A stretch of 64,000 nucleotides of DNA from Ramlibacter algicola (GCF_016641735.1 NZ_JAEDAO010000001.1:496001-560000); one strand, 5' to 3'; positions 1-8,782 are shown, numbered from the stretch's first letter. The notes: generated by a model from the letters alone, not told the origin. Made by a program: numbers and translations.

Positions 1-330
1 CAGCTGCACGGCGCGGAACCCCGGCTTGGCCGCCCAGCGCTGCATGACGGCGGCGGTGTCGTCGGTGCTGCCGTCGTCGACCAGCACGATCTCCCAGCGC
101 TCGGCCAGCTTGGCCACGCGTGCCAGCAGCAGCGGCAGCAGCGTCTCGAGGTTGCGGGCCTCGTTGCGGCACGGCAGCACGAGCGACAGGCTGGGCCGCT
201 GCGGGCGCGGCGGCGCGCCGGCCACGGGGCCGCTGGTCGCGGTCATCGGCGGCACGATGCGCGGCTCGCCCAGCGAAGGGCTGAAGCCGCCGGTCGGCGG
301 TCGGTCGAGGAGCAGTTCGTCGTCGTTCAC
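1..330 (-). CDS. Glycosyltransferase family 2, partial (5' end only)
   Basis: The reading frame runs off the left edge, so only the first 110 codons are visible. After a proline-rich leader of about 45 residues comes a classic GT-A start, LSLVLPCRNEA, followed about 30 residues later by VLVDDGSTDDT, the nucleotide-sugar and metal-binding DDGS region. Such proteins transfer a sugar from a nucleotide sugar to a polyprenyl or glycan acceptor at the cytoplasmic membrane; the acceptor cannot be told from this fragment. I chose the GTG at 330; an in-frame ATG at 246 would remove most of the leader. It is divergent from the YihY gene across a gap of about 150 bases in which I see no clear site. Confidence 0.75.
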   Translation of the reverse strand, partial: MNDDELLLDRPPTGGFSPSLGEPRIVPPMTATSGPVAGAPPRPQRPSLSLVLPCRNEARNLETLLPLLLARVAKLAERWEIVLVDDGSTDDTAAVMQRWAAKPGFRAVQL

Positions 331-479
331 GGGGTCACGCTGGCCCAGCCGTCGCCGGGCCCTTGCATCGCGTGGATTGTGCCTGCTCGGGCTGGCCGCG
401 CCTCCGGTTCGCCGCCGTCCTACGGCCGTGGCTGGGGCTCGCTGATAAACGGGCTGCGGCCCAGGCGCCAAGCTGGGGC

Positions 480-1430
480 ATGGACTTTCGAGCTGCCCGT
501 GGCGCGGTGCTTCGCCGCCTGCTCGCGCCGTTGCTGCCGGTGTGGCGCGCGTTCCAGCTGTGGAACACGGCCGGCGGCACGCGCATGAGCGCGGCCATTT
601 CGTTCTACGGGATCCTGAGCCTGGCGCCGGTATTGCTGGTGATGGTGGCCGTGCTGGGCTGGTGGATGGACCGGCAGATGCTGCAGCACACGCTGGTCGA
701 GCAGATCGGCGGGCTCGTGGGGCCGCAGGGCGCAGCCGTCATCGAGCAGGCGCTGAGCAGCACGCGCGAACCCGCGCAAGGGGCGCTCGCCACGCTGGCC
801 GGCTTCGCGGTGCTGCTGTTCGGCGCCACCGGCGTGTTCGGCGAGCTGCAGGAAGCGTTCGCGCGCGTGTGGGCCGACGGCAGCAGTACGCCGAAGGCGA
901 ACTGGCGCCACACGGCCTCGCTTCGGTTGCGCGGCGTCGCCTACATCCTGACCTTCGGTTTCCTGCTGCTGGTGTCGCTGGTGGTGTCCACCGTGCTGTC
1001 GATTTTCTCCGGGTGGGCGGGTTCGTATGGGCTGCTGGAAGCCGGGCTGCGCGTGCTGAACGAGGTGCTGTCGCTCGCGCTGTGCGCGGCGTTGTTCGTC
1101 GCGCTGATGCGGCTGTCGGCGGGGCACAAGCCGGCGCTGCGTTCGCTGGTGATCGGCGGCGTGGTCGGCGCCGTGCTGTTCGCGGTGGGCCGGCAACTGC
1201 TGACGCTGTACCTGGCGCGTGCCGCGGTGGTGTCGGCCTACGGCGCCGCGGGGTCGCTGGTCGTGCTGCTGTTCTGGATCTACTTCTCGGCCGGCGTGCT
1301 GCTGTTCGGCGCCGCGGTCGCCAAGGCGGGCGAGGAGGCTCGGCACAAGCGCGTCGCCGCGCGACAGGCCAAGGCGCAGCAGGCGCACGAGCGAAGTTCC
1401 TTCTGGCAGCGCCGGCCGCGCTGGCACTGA
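480..1430 (+). CDS. YihY/BrkB family inner-membrane protein
   Basis: A 316-residue protein. It opens with a short cytoplasmic helix and the family signature WNTAGGTRMSAAISFYGILSLAP, here interrupted only for brevity, followed by about six hydrophobic segments spread over residues 45-290 and a basic tail. YihY/BrkB proteins are poorly understood integral membrane proteins; the old RNase BN assignment for this family is not supported. The frame stays open upstream to 363, but the ATG at 480 gives the usual family N-terminus, while the earlier residues look like antisense of other reading. The stop codon lies inside a degenerate palindromic repeat and the gene is convergent with yifB. Confidence 0.8.
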   Translation: MDFRAARGAVLRRLLAPLLPVWRAFQLWNTAGGTRMSAAISFYGILSLAPVLLVMVAVLGWWMDRQMLQHTLVEQIGGLVGPQGAAVIEQALSSTREPAQGALATLAGFAVLLFGATGVFGELQEAFARVWADGSSTPKANWRHTASLRLRGVAYILTFGFLLLVSLVVSTVLSIFSGWAGSYGLLEAGLRVLNEVLSLALCAALFVALMRLSAGHKPALRSLVIGGVVGAVLFAVGRQLLTLYLARAAVVSAYGAAGSLVVLLFWIYFSAGVLLFGAAVAKAGEEARHKRVAARQAKAQQAHERSSFWQRRPRWH

Positions 1431-1452
1431 TTCCGCCTTCGCGGGAATGACG
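1429..1452. repeat. Degenerate copy of dispersed palindrome (copy 1)
   Basis: The core ATTCCGCCTTCGCGGGAAT followed by GACG matches one half of the longer composite elements found at 14501, 24498 and 41043. One C is missing from the left arm, so it is an imperfect or decayed copy. It overlaps the stop codon of the YihY gene and sits between two convergent genes, where the hairpin could end transcription from either side. Confidence 0.6.
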
Positions 1453-1480
1453 ATGTCCGGTGCCGGGCCTGCGCAGGCCG

Positions 1481-3004
1481 TCACGCCGCCGTGACCAGCG
1501 TGCGGCGGTACTGCGCCGCTTCGGCGACGTGCGCGACCTCGACGTCAGGCGCACTTGCAAGGTCGGCCACCGTCCGCGCGACCTTCAGCACGCGGTGCGT
1601 GGCGCGCGCACTCCAGCCCAGCGTCGCGGCTGCACGCTGCAGGAACTCACCGCCCGCATGCGTGAGCCGCACCAGCCCGTCGATTTCCGCGCCGTGCAGC
1701 GCCTGGTTCGGCTTGCCTTGACGGTCGACCGCGCGCGCACGCGCCGCGACGCAGCGCTCGCGCACGGCTGCGGTGGTTTCCCCCGCCGGCGCATCGAGCA
1801 ACTCCTGCGGCGCGAGCGCCGGCACATCGACGTGCAAGTCGATCCGATCGAGCAGCGGGCCGGACAGGCGGCCCTGGTAACGCGCGACCTGGTCCGGCGT
1901 GCAGCGGCACGCGCGGTGCGACGCGCCGAGCCAACCGCACGGGCAGGGGTTCATCGCGGCAATCAGCTGGAAGCGCGCGGGAAATTCGGAGCGCCGCGCC
2001 GCCCGCGCAATGGTGATGTGCCCGGTCTCCAGCGGCTCACGCAACGCCTCCAGCGCCATGCGCGGGAACTCCGGCAATTCATCCAGGAACAGCACGCCGT
2101 GGTGCGCCAGCGAGATCTCGCCCGGCCGCGGCGGTGACCCACCTCCGACCAGGGCGACCGCACTCGCCGAATGGTGCGGCGCGCACGTCGGGCGCATGCC
2201 CCACCGCTCGAGCTCGAAGCGGCCGCACAGGCTGGCCAGCGCTGCCGTCTCCAGTGCCTCCCGCACTTCCATCGGCGGCAGCAAGCCCGCAAAGCGCTGC
2301 GCCAGCATCGACTTGCCCGCACCGGGCGGACCGACCATCAACACCGCATGCCCGCCGGCTGCGGCGATCTCCAGCGCGCGGCGCGCGGCGGCCTGCCCCT
2401 TCACGTCGGCCAGGTCCGGCAGCACGGCCGTCGCAATCGGCGGCACGGCGACGGCGCGCGACCAGCCATCTCCCGGTTCCGCTGGCTCCTTCAAACAGCG
2501 GCCGACCACGTCGAGCAAGTGCACCGCGCGCCACACGCGCGCACCGGGCACCAGCGCCGCCTCTTCCGCACTGCCCGGCGGCAGCACGACCTGCGTGCCG
2601 CCGCCGATCCCGTGCTGCGCCAGGCTCATCGCGAGGGCCCCGCGGACGGGACGCAGTTCACCCGACAGCGACAGCTCGCCCGCGAACTCGAAGCCCTCGA
2701 GCTTCCCAGCATCGATCTGTCCGCTGGCGGCCAGGATGCCCAGCGCGATCGGCAGGTCGAAGCGACCCGAGTCCTTCGGCAGGTCGGCCGGCGCGAGGTT
2801 CACCGTGATGCGCTTGTTGTGCGGGAAGTCCAACCCGCAGGTCAGGAGAGCCGAGCGAACCCGCTCGCGCGCCTCCTTGACCTCGGTGTCGGCCAGGCCC
2901 ACCAGCGTGAACAGGGGCAGGCCGTTGGCCAGGTGGACTTCCACCGTGACCTGCGGCGCCTGCAAGCCCAGCAGCGCGCGGCTGCGCACCAAAGCAAGGC
3001 TCAC
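1481..3004 (-). CDS. comM: YifB/ComM family Mg-chelatase-like AAA+ ATPase
   Basis: A 507-residue protein. An N-terminal ChlI-like Lon-S5 fold (residues 1-130, with VNLAPADLPKDSGRFDLP) precedes a Mg-chelatase AAA+ domain with Walker A GPPGAGKS at about 225-232 and a VLFLDELPEF Walker B, then the C-terminal helical domain. Family members (ComM) are hexameric helicases that drive branch migration when transformed DNA is integrated. The start is the GTG at 3004, because GGAGGAAA lies 7-8 bases upstream and the family begins SLALVRSRALLG; an open frame far upstream is an artefact of high GC. It is convergent with the YihY gene and divergent from the torF operon. The ComM role is known for homologues and inferred here. 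Confidence 0.9.
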   Translation of the reverse strand: MSLALVRSRALLGLQAPQVTVEVHLANGLPLFTLVGLADTEVKEARERVRSALLTCGLDFPHNKRITVNLAPADLPKDSGRFDLPIALGILAASGQIDAGKLEGFEFAGELSLSGELRPVRGALAMSLAQHGIGGGTQVVLPPGSAEEAALVPGARVWRAVHLLDVVGRCLKEPAEPGDGWSRAVAVPPIATAVLPDLADVKGQAAARRALEIAAAGGHAVLMVGPPGAGKSMLAQRFAGLLPPMEVREALETAALASLCGRFELERWGMRPTCAPHHSASAVALVGGGSPPRPGEISLAHHGVLFLDELPEFPRMALEALREPLETGHITIARAARRSEFPARFQLIAAMNPCPCGWLGASHRACRCTPDQVARYQGRLSGPLLDRIDLHVDVPALAPQELLDAPAGETTAAVRERCVAARARAVDRQGKPNQALHGAEIDGLVRLTHAGGEFLQRAAATLGWSARATHRVLKVARTVADLASAPDVEVAHVAEAAQYRRTLVTAA

Positions 3005-3066
3005 GGCGGCTTTCCTCCCTGATTGAGTGCATGCGCGGTGCCCGTGCACGGTGGCGGGCGACCTGG

Positions 3067-3081
3067 GCACGCCCGCGGTGC
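3067..3081 (+). promoter_or_regulatory. Possible NtrC binding site upstream of torF-glnK-amtB
   Basis: The sequence fits GCAC-N7-GTGC exactly, the core dyad of NtrC enhancer sites. Its centre lies about 100 bases before the start predicted from the sigma-54 promoter at 3149, a normal enhancer distance. GC-rich DNA can produce such a dyad by chance, so the support is its position. Confidence 0.45.
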
Positions 3082-3148
3082 GCGGGCGCCGCCTTCCTCT
3101 AACGAACCACCCTGCGCAAGGCCGTCCTGCAGCTGGTGGAGACGGTGG

Positions 3149-3164
3149 TGGCACGCCTCCTGCT
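3149..3164 (+). promoter_or_regulatory. Sigma-54 (RpoN) promoter of torF-glnK-amtB
   Basis: TGGCACGCCTCCTGCT has the invariant GG and GC separated by ten bases, as required for RpoN. The left half TGGCACG is the perfect -24 consensus; the right half reads CTGC rather than TTGC. Transcription would begin near 3175, leaving a leader of about 40 bases with an AGAGGACGGAGAG ribosome site before torF. The downstream nitrogen genes make this assignment likely. Confidence 0.75.
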
Positions 3165-3214
3165 AAAGCCCTTCCGCAACATTCCCATTCACTACCAGAG
3201 GACGGAGAGACTCC

Positions 3215-3985
3215 ATGCAACTGAAGGCCACCCTCGCGCTCGGCGCGCTGCTGATGTCCGGTGCGGCGTTCGCCCAGACCAAGGCGCCCGAGCCCGACTA
3301 CGCGCTCTCGTACAACGTCGGCGCGGTCACCGAGTACCGGTACCGCGGCATCTCGCAGTCGGGCAAGAACCCGGCCCTGCAGTTCGGCGCCGACGTCGCG
3401 CACAAGAGCGGCTTCTATCTCGGCACCTGGGGCTCCACGATCAGCTGGATCAAGGACTCGTCGATCCCCGGCGTCGCCAGCGCCAAGGGGCCGCTGGAGC
3501 TGGACGTCTACGGCGGCTACAAGGGCGCGTTCAACGACCTGGTGTCGTTCGACGTCGGCGGCCTGCAGTACTGGTACCCCGGCAACTCGTACAAGAACAT
3601 CACCGGCGAGAACGCCAACACCTTCGAGCTGTACGGCGGCGTCACGGTCAGCGTCGTGACGCTGAAGTACTCGCACAGCCTGACCAACCTGTTCGGCACG
3701 CCCAACAGCAAGGGCAGCGGCTACCTCGACCTGTCGGCCACCTTCGACCTGGGCAACGGCCTGTCGCTCGTGCCGCACGTCGGCGCCCAGAAGATCCGCA
3801 ACTTCGATACCTACCGCGACTGGTCGCTGACCCTCGCGAAGGACGTCAACGGCCTCGTCATCAGCGGCGCGCTGGTCGGCACCGACTGGAAGCAGCACTT
3901 CGACGCGCCGTACCTGCTCCCCGGTTCGGGCTCGCGCGACCTCGCCGCTCCCGCGCTGGTGGTCGGCCTCAAGAAGAACTTCTGA
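3215..3985 (+). CDS. TorF family putative outer-membrane porin
   Basis: A 256-residue protein. A signal peptide (MQLKATLALGALLMSGAAFA, cut before QTKAPEP) is followed by alternating amphipathic strands typical of a beta barrel (VTEYRYRGISQSG, KSGFYLGTWGS), ending in LVVGLKKNF with a terminal Phe, the outer-membrane assembly signal. This matches the Gcw_chp/TorF putative porin family. It is first in an operon with glnK and amtB, 24 bases before glnK, behind a sigma-54 promoter. It may therefore admit nitrogen compounds under nitrogen limitation; that is inferred from context, as no substrate is established for the family. Confidence 0.85.
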   Translation: MQLKATLALGALLMSGAAFAQTKAPEPDYALSYNVGAVTEYRYRGISQSGKNPALQFGADVAHKSGFYLGTWGSTISWIKDSSIPGVASAKGPLELDVYGGYKGAFNDLVSFDVGGLQYWYPGNSYKNITGENANTFELYGGVTVSVVTLKYSHSLTNLFGTPNSKGSGYLDLSATFDLGNGLSLVPHVGAQKIRNFDTYRDWSLTLAKDVNGLVISGALVGTDWKQHFDAPYLLPGSGSRDLAAPALVVGLKKNF

Positions 3986-4348
<363 letters not shown>

Positions 4349-4376
4349 TCCCCTCCCCCCACCAAGAGAGACAGCC

Positions 4377-5885
4377 ATGAGAAAGCTATTCGCGTCCCTC
4401 GCGCTCGGCCTGGGCCTCCTCGCGGGGTCGGCGGCCGTGCTCGCCCAGGCGCCGGCGGCGTCCGCCCCCGCGGAGGCTTCGGCCTCCGCGCCCGCAGCGA
4501 CGGCTGCGTCAGCGCCTGCCGCGGCAATCGCCGCCTCCGCGCCCGCCGCCGCCTCCGCTGCCGCGCCGGCGGTGGTCCCCAACAAGGGCGACACGGCCTG
4601 GATGACGATCGCCACCGCGCTCGTCATCTTCATGACCGTCCCCGGCCTGGCACTGTTCTACGGCGGCCTGGTGCGCAGCAAGAACATGCTGTCGGTGCTG
4701 ATGCAGGTGTTCGTGGTGACGTCGCTGATCTACGTGCTGTGGGCCCTGTACGGCTACAGCGTGGCGTTCACCGGCGGGAGCGCGTTCTTCGGCGGCTTCG
4801 GCAAGATGTTCCTGGCCGGCATCACTCCTGACTCGGTCGCCGCCACCTTCAGCAAGGGCGTCGTCATTCCCGAGCTGAGCTTCGTCGCCTTCCAGGCCAC
4901 CTTCGCCGCCATCACCTGCGCGCTGATCGTGGGCTCGTTCGCCGAGCGCATGAAGTTCTCCGCGGTGCTGCTGTTCGTGGTGCTGTGGTTCACCTTCAGC
5001 TACCTGCCGATGGCGCACATGGTCTGGTACTGGGACGGCCCGGACGCGATCACCGACGCCAAGTCGCTCGAGACGGTGACCGCCGCCGCGGGCTGGCTGT
5101 GGGCCAAGGGTGCGCTCGACTTCGCCGGCGGCACCGTGGTGCACATCAACGCGGGCATCGCCGGCCTGGTGGGCGCCTACCTGGTGGGCAAGCGCGTCGG
5201 CTACGGCAAGGAAGCTTTCGCCCCGCACAGCCTGACGCTGACCATGGTCGGCGCGGCGATGCTGTGGGTCGGCTGGTTCGGCTTCAACGCCGGTTCCAAC
5301 CTGGAAGCCAACGGCGTCACGGCGCTGGCCTTCGTCAACACGCTGCTGGCCACGGCCGCCGCGACGCTGGCGTGGATCGCGGGGGAAGCGCTGTCCAAGG
5401 GCAAGGCCTCGATGCTCGGCGCCGCGTCCGGCGCCGTCGCCGGCCTGGTGGCGATCACGCCGGCCTGCGGCTTCGTCGGCGTGATGGGGGCGGTCCTGAT
5501 CGGCCTGCTGGCCGGCTTGGTCTGCCTGTGGGGTGTCAACGGGCTCAAGCGCCTGCTGGGCGCCGACGACGCGCTGGACGTGTTCGGCGTCCACGGTGTC
5601 GGCGGGATCCTGGGCGCGCTGCTGACGGGCGTGTTCGCATCGCCCTCGCTGGGCGGCACCGGCATCTACGACTACGTGGCCAACAAGGCCAGCGCCGACT
5701 ACTCGATCGCCAGCCAGGTCTGGATCCAGTTCCAGGGCGTGCTGACCACCGTGGTGCTGTCGGGCATCGTGTCCTTCATCGCCTACAAGATCGTCGACCT
5801 GCTGATCGGCCTGCGGGTGAGCGAAGAGGAAGAGCGCGAGGGCCTGGACATCTCGTCGCACGGCGAGACGGCCTACAACCGGTAA
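4377..5885 (+). CDS. amtB: Ammonium transporter AmtB
   Basis: A 502-residue protein. The start is the ATG at 4377, just after AGAGAGACAGCC, and gives a signal peptide ending VLAQ. There follows a run of about 40 residues made almost only of Ala, Pro and Ser, then 11 membrane segments beginning near KGDTAWMTIATALVIFM. The pore twin histidines are seen in VVHINAGIAG and VFGVHGVGGILGA. The trimeric channel conducts ammonium/ammonia across the inner membrane and is gated by GlnK, encoded just upstream. The long low-complexity linker on the periplasmic side is unusual compared with E. coli AmtB. Confidence 0.95.
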   Translation: MRKLFASLALGLGLLAGSAAVLAQAPAASAPAEASASAPAATAASAPAAAIAASAPAAASAAAPAVVPNKGDTAWMTIATALVIFMTVPGLALFYGGLVRSKNMLSVLMQVFVVTSLIYVLWALYGYSVAFTGGSAFFGGFGKMFLAGITPDSVAATFSKGVVIPELSFVAFQATFAAITCALIVGSFAERMKFSAVLLFVVLWFTFSYLPMAHMVWYWDGPDAITDAKSLETVTAAAGWLWAKGALDFAGGTVVHINAGIAGLVGAYLVGKRVGYGKEAFAPHSLTLTMVGAAMLWVGWFGFNAGSNLEANGVTALAFVNTLLATAAATLAWIAGEALSKGKASMLGAASGAVAGLVAITPACGFVGVMGAVLIGLLAGLVCLWGVNGLKRLLGADDALDVFGVHGVGGILGALLTGVFASPSLGGTGIYDYVANKASADYSIASQVWIQFQGVLTTVVLSGIVSFIAYKIVDLLIGLRVSEEEEREGLDISSHGETAYNR

Positions 5886-5954
5886 ACCAGGGAAACCGGC
5901 CCAGCGTTGCGAGCGCCGGGCCGGGCAGAGAGAACGAGTCTCCTTTGGATGTTC

Positions 5955-5978
5955 GGCCCGCTTCGGCGGGCCTTTTTT
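5955..5978 (+). terminator. Intrinsic terminator after amtB
   Basis: A perfect 7-base-pair stem, GGCCCGC / GCGGGCC, with a TTCG tetraloop is followed by six T residues. It ends the torF-glnK-amtB transcript; its T-run touches the stop codon of the convergent downstream gene. Confidence 0.9.
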
Positions 5979-6655
5979 CATTCGAGCACCGGGAACGTCA
6001 GCGTGGCGCTGGTGTCGGTGCGCTCGAGGTCCACGTCTTCCGATCGCGCCATCGCCAGCACGTCGGCCCATTGCAGGCCGCGATACGGCAGTTGCGGCGC
6101 GGGCGGCGCTTCACCGGGTTGCGGGGAGACGCGCACCTGCAGCTGCACGACGTCCTCGCCCGTGCGGCCCGAGATCACGATCTGCGCCGGCGCGTCCATG
6201 GTGTCCGACAGCGCGAGCAGCACGCCGGGCAGCACGAGGCGCACGGCGCCCTTGTTCACCGGTTGCGGCAGCGCCTGCACTTCGCTTAGCAGCGCGAAGC
6301 CGCGGAAGCTGAAGTTGCTGCGCAGCAGCTCCATGATTTCCTGCACGCCTGCTTCGGCGGGCACCGTCGCGCCGGCTTCGGGCGCCAGCCAGGTGATCAC
6401 GTCCAGGCACGCGTTCACGGCGGTCTTGGACAGGGTGTTGATCTTGCCGACGCCCTCGCGCACCTGCGCAAGGTCGGGCTGCGGCACGCGCAGGCGCCGG
6501 TCCAGCACTTCGTTCACCATGCCGATCGGCTGCAGGTGCATGACGAGCTGGTGCCGGATCGCATACGCCAGCCGGCGCAGCAGCGCATAACGCGCCGCTT
6601 CGACGCGCAGCAGGTTCGCTTCCGCCGCGCTGATGGATGAGGTGGCTTCGTTCAA
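5978..6655 (-). CDS. Histidine-kinase-like orphan protein (DHp-like helices), function unknown
   Basis: About 225 residues. The N-terminal half is helical and contains RRLAYAIRHQLVMHLQPIG, which resembles a histidine-kinase dimerisation helix with a central His; the second half has alternating strands and ends TDTSATLTFPVLE. No N-box or G-box for ATP binding can be recognised, so it is either a divergent kinase or a phosphotransfer-like protein without catalytic activity. The start is uncertain: I used the TTG at 6655, since no ATG or GTG in frame lies near the beginning of the conserved-looking region and the frame is open further upstream. No response regulator lies beside it. Confidence 0.5.
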   Translation of the reverse strand: MNEATSSISAAEANLLRVEAARYALLRRLAYAIRHQLVMHLQPIGMVNEVLDRRLRVPQPDLAQVREGVGKINTLSKTAVNACLDVITWLAPEAGATVPAEAGVQEIMELLRSNFSFRGFALLSEVQALPQPVNKGAVRLVLPGVLLALSDTMDAPAQIVISGRTGEDVVQLQVRVSPQPGEAPPAPQLPYRGLQWADVLAMARSEDVDLERTDTSATLTFPVLE

Positions 6656-6716
6656 GGTGCCGGGGATGGTACGCGCAGCACGCGCGGCCGTGGTGCACGA
6701 GCGGCACAATGGCCCG

Positions 6717-7658
6717 ATGACGATGCCGCCATGGCAGCCCGTGACCGGGCACCGCGACCAGCTCGGCGAATCGCCGTACTGGCACCCGGACGAAGGGCGC
6801 GTGTACTGGGTCGACATCCCGGGGCGCGCGCTGCGCCGCCTCGATCCGCGCACCGCTTCGCTGGACAGTTGGCCGATGCCGCACGAGCCCGGCTGCATCG
6901 CACCGGTGCGCGGCGGCGGGCTCGTGATCGCGCTGCGCACCGGCATCTTCCGGGCGCATGAATGGGGTGGCGCGCTCGAGCTGCTGCAAGCCGCGCCGTA
7001 CGACACGGCAACGACGCGCTGCAACGACGGCAAGGCCGATCCTGTCGGCCGGTTCTGGATCGGCACGCTGTTCGAGCCGAAGCACACGCCGGCGGGCGAG
7101 TTGTTCAGCCTGGATGCGCGCACCGCACCGATGCGTTTCGACCGCAACGCGGGCGGGGTGACCACCGCCAACGGTCTCGCGTGGTCGCCCGATGCGCGCA
7201 CGCTGTACTGGACCGACACGCAGGCGCACGTGGTCCGCGCGTGGCACTGGGACGCAGCCACCAATGCGCTCAGCGACGAGCGCGTGATGGCACGCTTCGA
7301 CGCGAAGCCCGCCGGCTGGCAGCCCGGCCAGCCGGGCTACGGCGGCCGCCCCGATGGCGCCGCGGTGGACGCCGATGGCAACTACTGGTGTGCGATGTAC
7401 GAAGGCGGCCGGCTGCTGCAGTTGTCGCCCGGGGGCCAGGTGCTGCGCGAACTCGCGACGCCGTTCCTGTGCCCCACGATGCCGTGCTTCGGCGGTGACG
7501 ACCTGCGCACGCTCTACGTCACCAGCGCCGGCAACCGGAGCGACGACGAACTGGCGCGTTACCCGCTGTCGGGACGGCTCGTGGCGCTGCGCGTCGACGT
7601 GCCCGGCCTGCCCGTCAATTTCTTCATCGACGCGCCGCAGGAACTTCACGCCGGCTAG
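6717..7658 (+). CDS. SMP-30/gluconolactonase/LRE family protein
   Basis: A 313-residue six-bladed propeller of normal family length. The metal site can be read from GESPYWHPDEG (Glu18), TRCNDGKADPVGRFWIG (Asn and Asp) and RPDGAAVDADGNYWCAMY (Asp). These calcium/zinc lactonases open sugar lactones such as glucono- or arabinono-lactone. The start is the ATG at 6717 (MTMPPWQP); the frame is open for 28 more codons but those overlap the divergent upstream gene. No sugar dehydrogenase lies next to it, so the substrate is unknown; the downstream glcEF genes may share a transcript. Confidence 0.85.
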   Translation: MTMPPWQPVTGHRDQLGESPYWHPDEGRVYWVDIPGRALRRLDPRTASLDSWPMPHEPGCIAPVRGGGLVIALRTGIFRAHEWGGALELLQAAPYDTATTRCNDGKADPVGRFWIGTLFEPKHTPAGELFSLDARTAPMRFDRNAGGVTTANGLAWSPDARTLYWTDTQAHVVRAWHWDAATNALSDERVMARFDAKPAGWQPGQPGYGGRPDGAAVDADGNYWCAMYEGGRLLQLSPGGQVLRELATPFLCPTMPCFGGDDLRTLYVTSAGNRSDDELARYPLSGRLVALRVDVPGLPVNFFIDAPQELHAG

Positions 7659-7695
7659 CGGCCTGCCCACTCGTCCGTCCGCTTACGATCGGTGC

Positions 7696-8781
7696 ATGGA
7701 CGGACTCGCTGCCTGCATCGACCGCATCCGCGCCGCTTCGGCTGCCGGCACCCCGCTGCGCATCCGCGGCGGCGGCAGCAAGGACTTCTACGGCCAGCGG
7801 CTCGAAGGCGAGATCCTCGCCACCGACGGCCTCGCCGGCATCCGCGCGTACGAGCCCAGCGAACTGGTCGTCACGGTCGGTGCCGGCACGCGCTTGTCGG
7901 TGCTCGAGGCCGAGCTCGCAGCGCAAGGCCAGTGCCTGCCGTTCGAGCCGCCGCATGTCGGCGGCGAGCCCACGGTCGGCGGCATGGTGGCCGCGGGCCT
8001 GTCCGGCCCGGCGCGCGCGTCGGTCGGTTCCGTGCGCGACTACGTGCTCGGGCTGACGCTGGTCAATGGCCGCGGCGAGCTGCTCAGCTTCGGCGGGACG
8101 GTGATGAAGAACGTCGCCGGCTACGACGTCTCGCGGTTGATGGCCGGCGCGCTCGGCACGCTGGGGTTGATCGTGGAGGTCAGCCTCAAGGTGCTGCCCA
8201 AGCCCGTCGCCGAGGCCACGCTCAAGTTCCAGATGTCGCAGCAGGAAGCGCTGCAGCGGCTCAACGCGTGGGGCGGCCAGCCCTTGCCGTTGAATGCGAG
8301 CAACTGGGTTGACGCCGACGGCGAACGCGTGCTGTTCCTGCGGCTGCGCGGCGCGCACGCCGCGGTGGAAGCAGCGTGTCGCACGCTCGGGGGCGAGCGC
8401 CAGGACAACGCGCAGGTCGAAGGCGACTGGCGCCTCGCCCGCGACCTGCAGCTGCCCTGGTTCACCGAACGCGCGGGCCGTGACCTCTGGCGCCTGTCGG
8501 TGCCGCAGACGGCGCCGGTGCTGGACCTGCCCGAGCCGCCGCTGGTGGATTGGCACGGCGCGCAGCGCTGGGTCGCGGCCGATGCAGGCGATGCCGCGCA
8601 CCTGCGCCGCGTCGCCCAACAGGCCGGCGGCCACGCGACGCTGTTTCGTGCTGCGGGCGCCACCGACGTCCAACGATTCACCCCGCTGGCGCCGCCGCTC
8701 GATCGCATCCACCGCGACCTCAAGCGCGAGTTCGACCCCGCCGGCATCTTCAACCGCGGCCGCCTGTTTCCCGATTTCTGA
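7696..8781 (+). CDS. glcE: Glycolate oxidase FAD-binding subunit GlcE
   Basis: A 361-residue protein with one FAD-binding type 4 domain: LRIRGGGSKDFYG, then VVTVGAGTRLSVLEAEL and the pyrophosphate-binding VGGEPTVGGMVAAGLSGPARA, SVGSVRDYVLG. It ends with FDPAGIFNRGRLFPDF, typical of this flavin fold. GlcE is the second flavin subunit of the membrane-associated glycolate oxidase GlcDEF, which turns glycolate into glyoxylate. One base separates it from glcF. GlcD, the catalytic subunit, is not in the window. Confidence 0.9.
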   Translation: MDGLAACIDRIRAASAAGTPLRIRGGGSKDFYGQRLEGEILATDGLAGIRAYEPSELVVTVGAGTRLSVLEAELAAQGQCLPFEPPHVGGEPTVGGMVAAGLSGPARASVGSVRDYVLGLTLVNGRGELLSFGGTVMKNVAGYDVSRLMAGALGTLGLIVEVSLKVLPKPVAEATLKFQMSQQEALQRLNAWGGQPLPLNASNWVDADGERVLFLRLRGAHAAVEAACRTLGGERQDNAQVEGDWRLARDLQLPWFTERAGRDLWRLSVPQTAPVLDLPEPPLVDWHGAQRWVAADAGDAAHLRRVAQQAGGHATLFRAAGATDVQRFTPLAPPLDRIHRDLKREFDPAGIFNRGRLFPDF

Positions 8782-8782
8782 C

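Noticed and set aside
3005..3066. Other GCAC/GTGC-like pairs as additional NtrC sites
   Set aside because: Their spacing differs from seven bases and similar pairs are expected by chance in such GC-rich DNA.
1481..3898. Extension of yifB far upstream of 3004 to about 3898
   Set aside because: The extra 290 codons run antisense through torF and have abnormal composition; GTG 3004 has a strong ribosome site and the family N-terminus.
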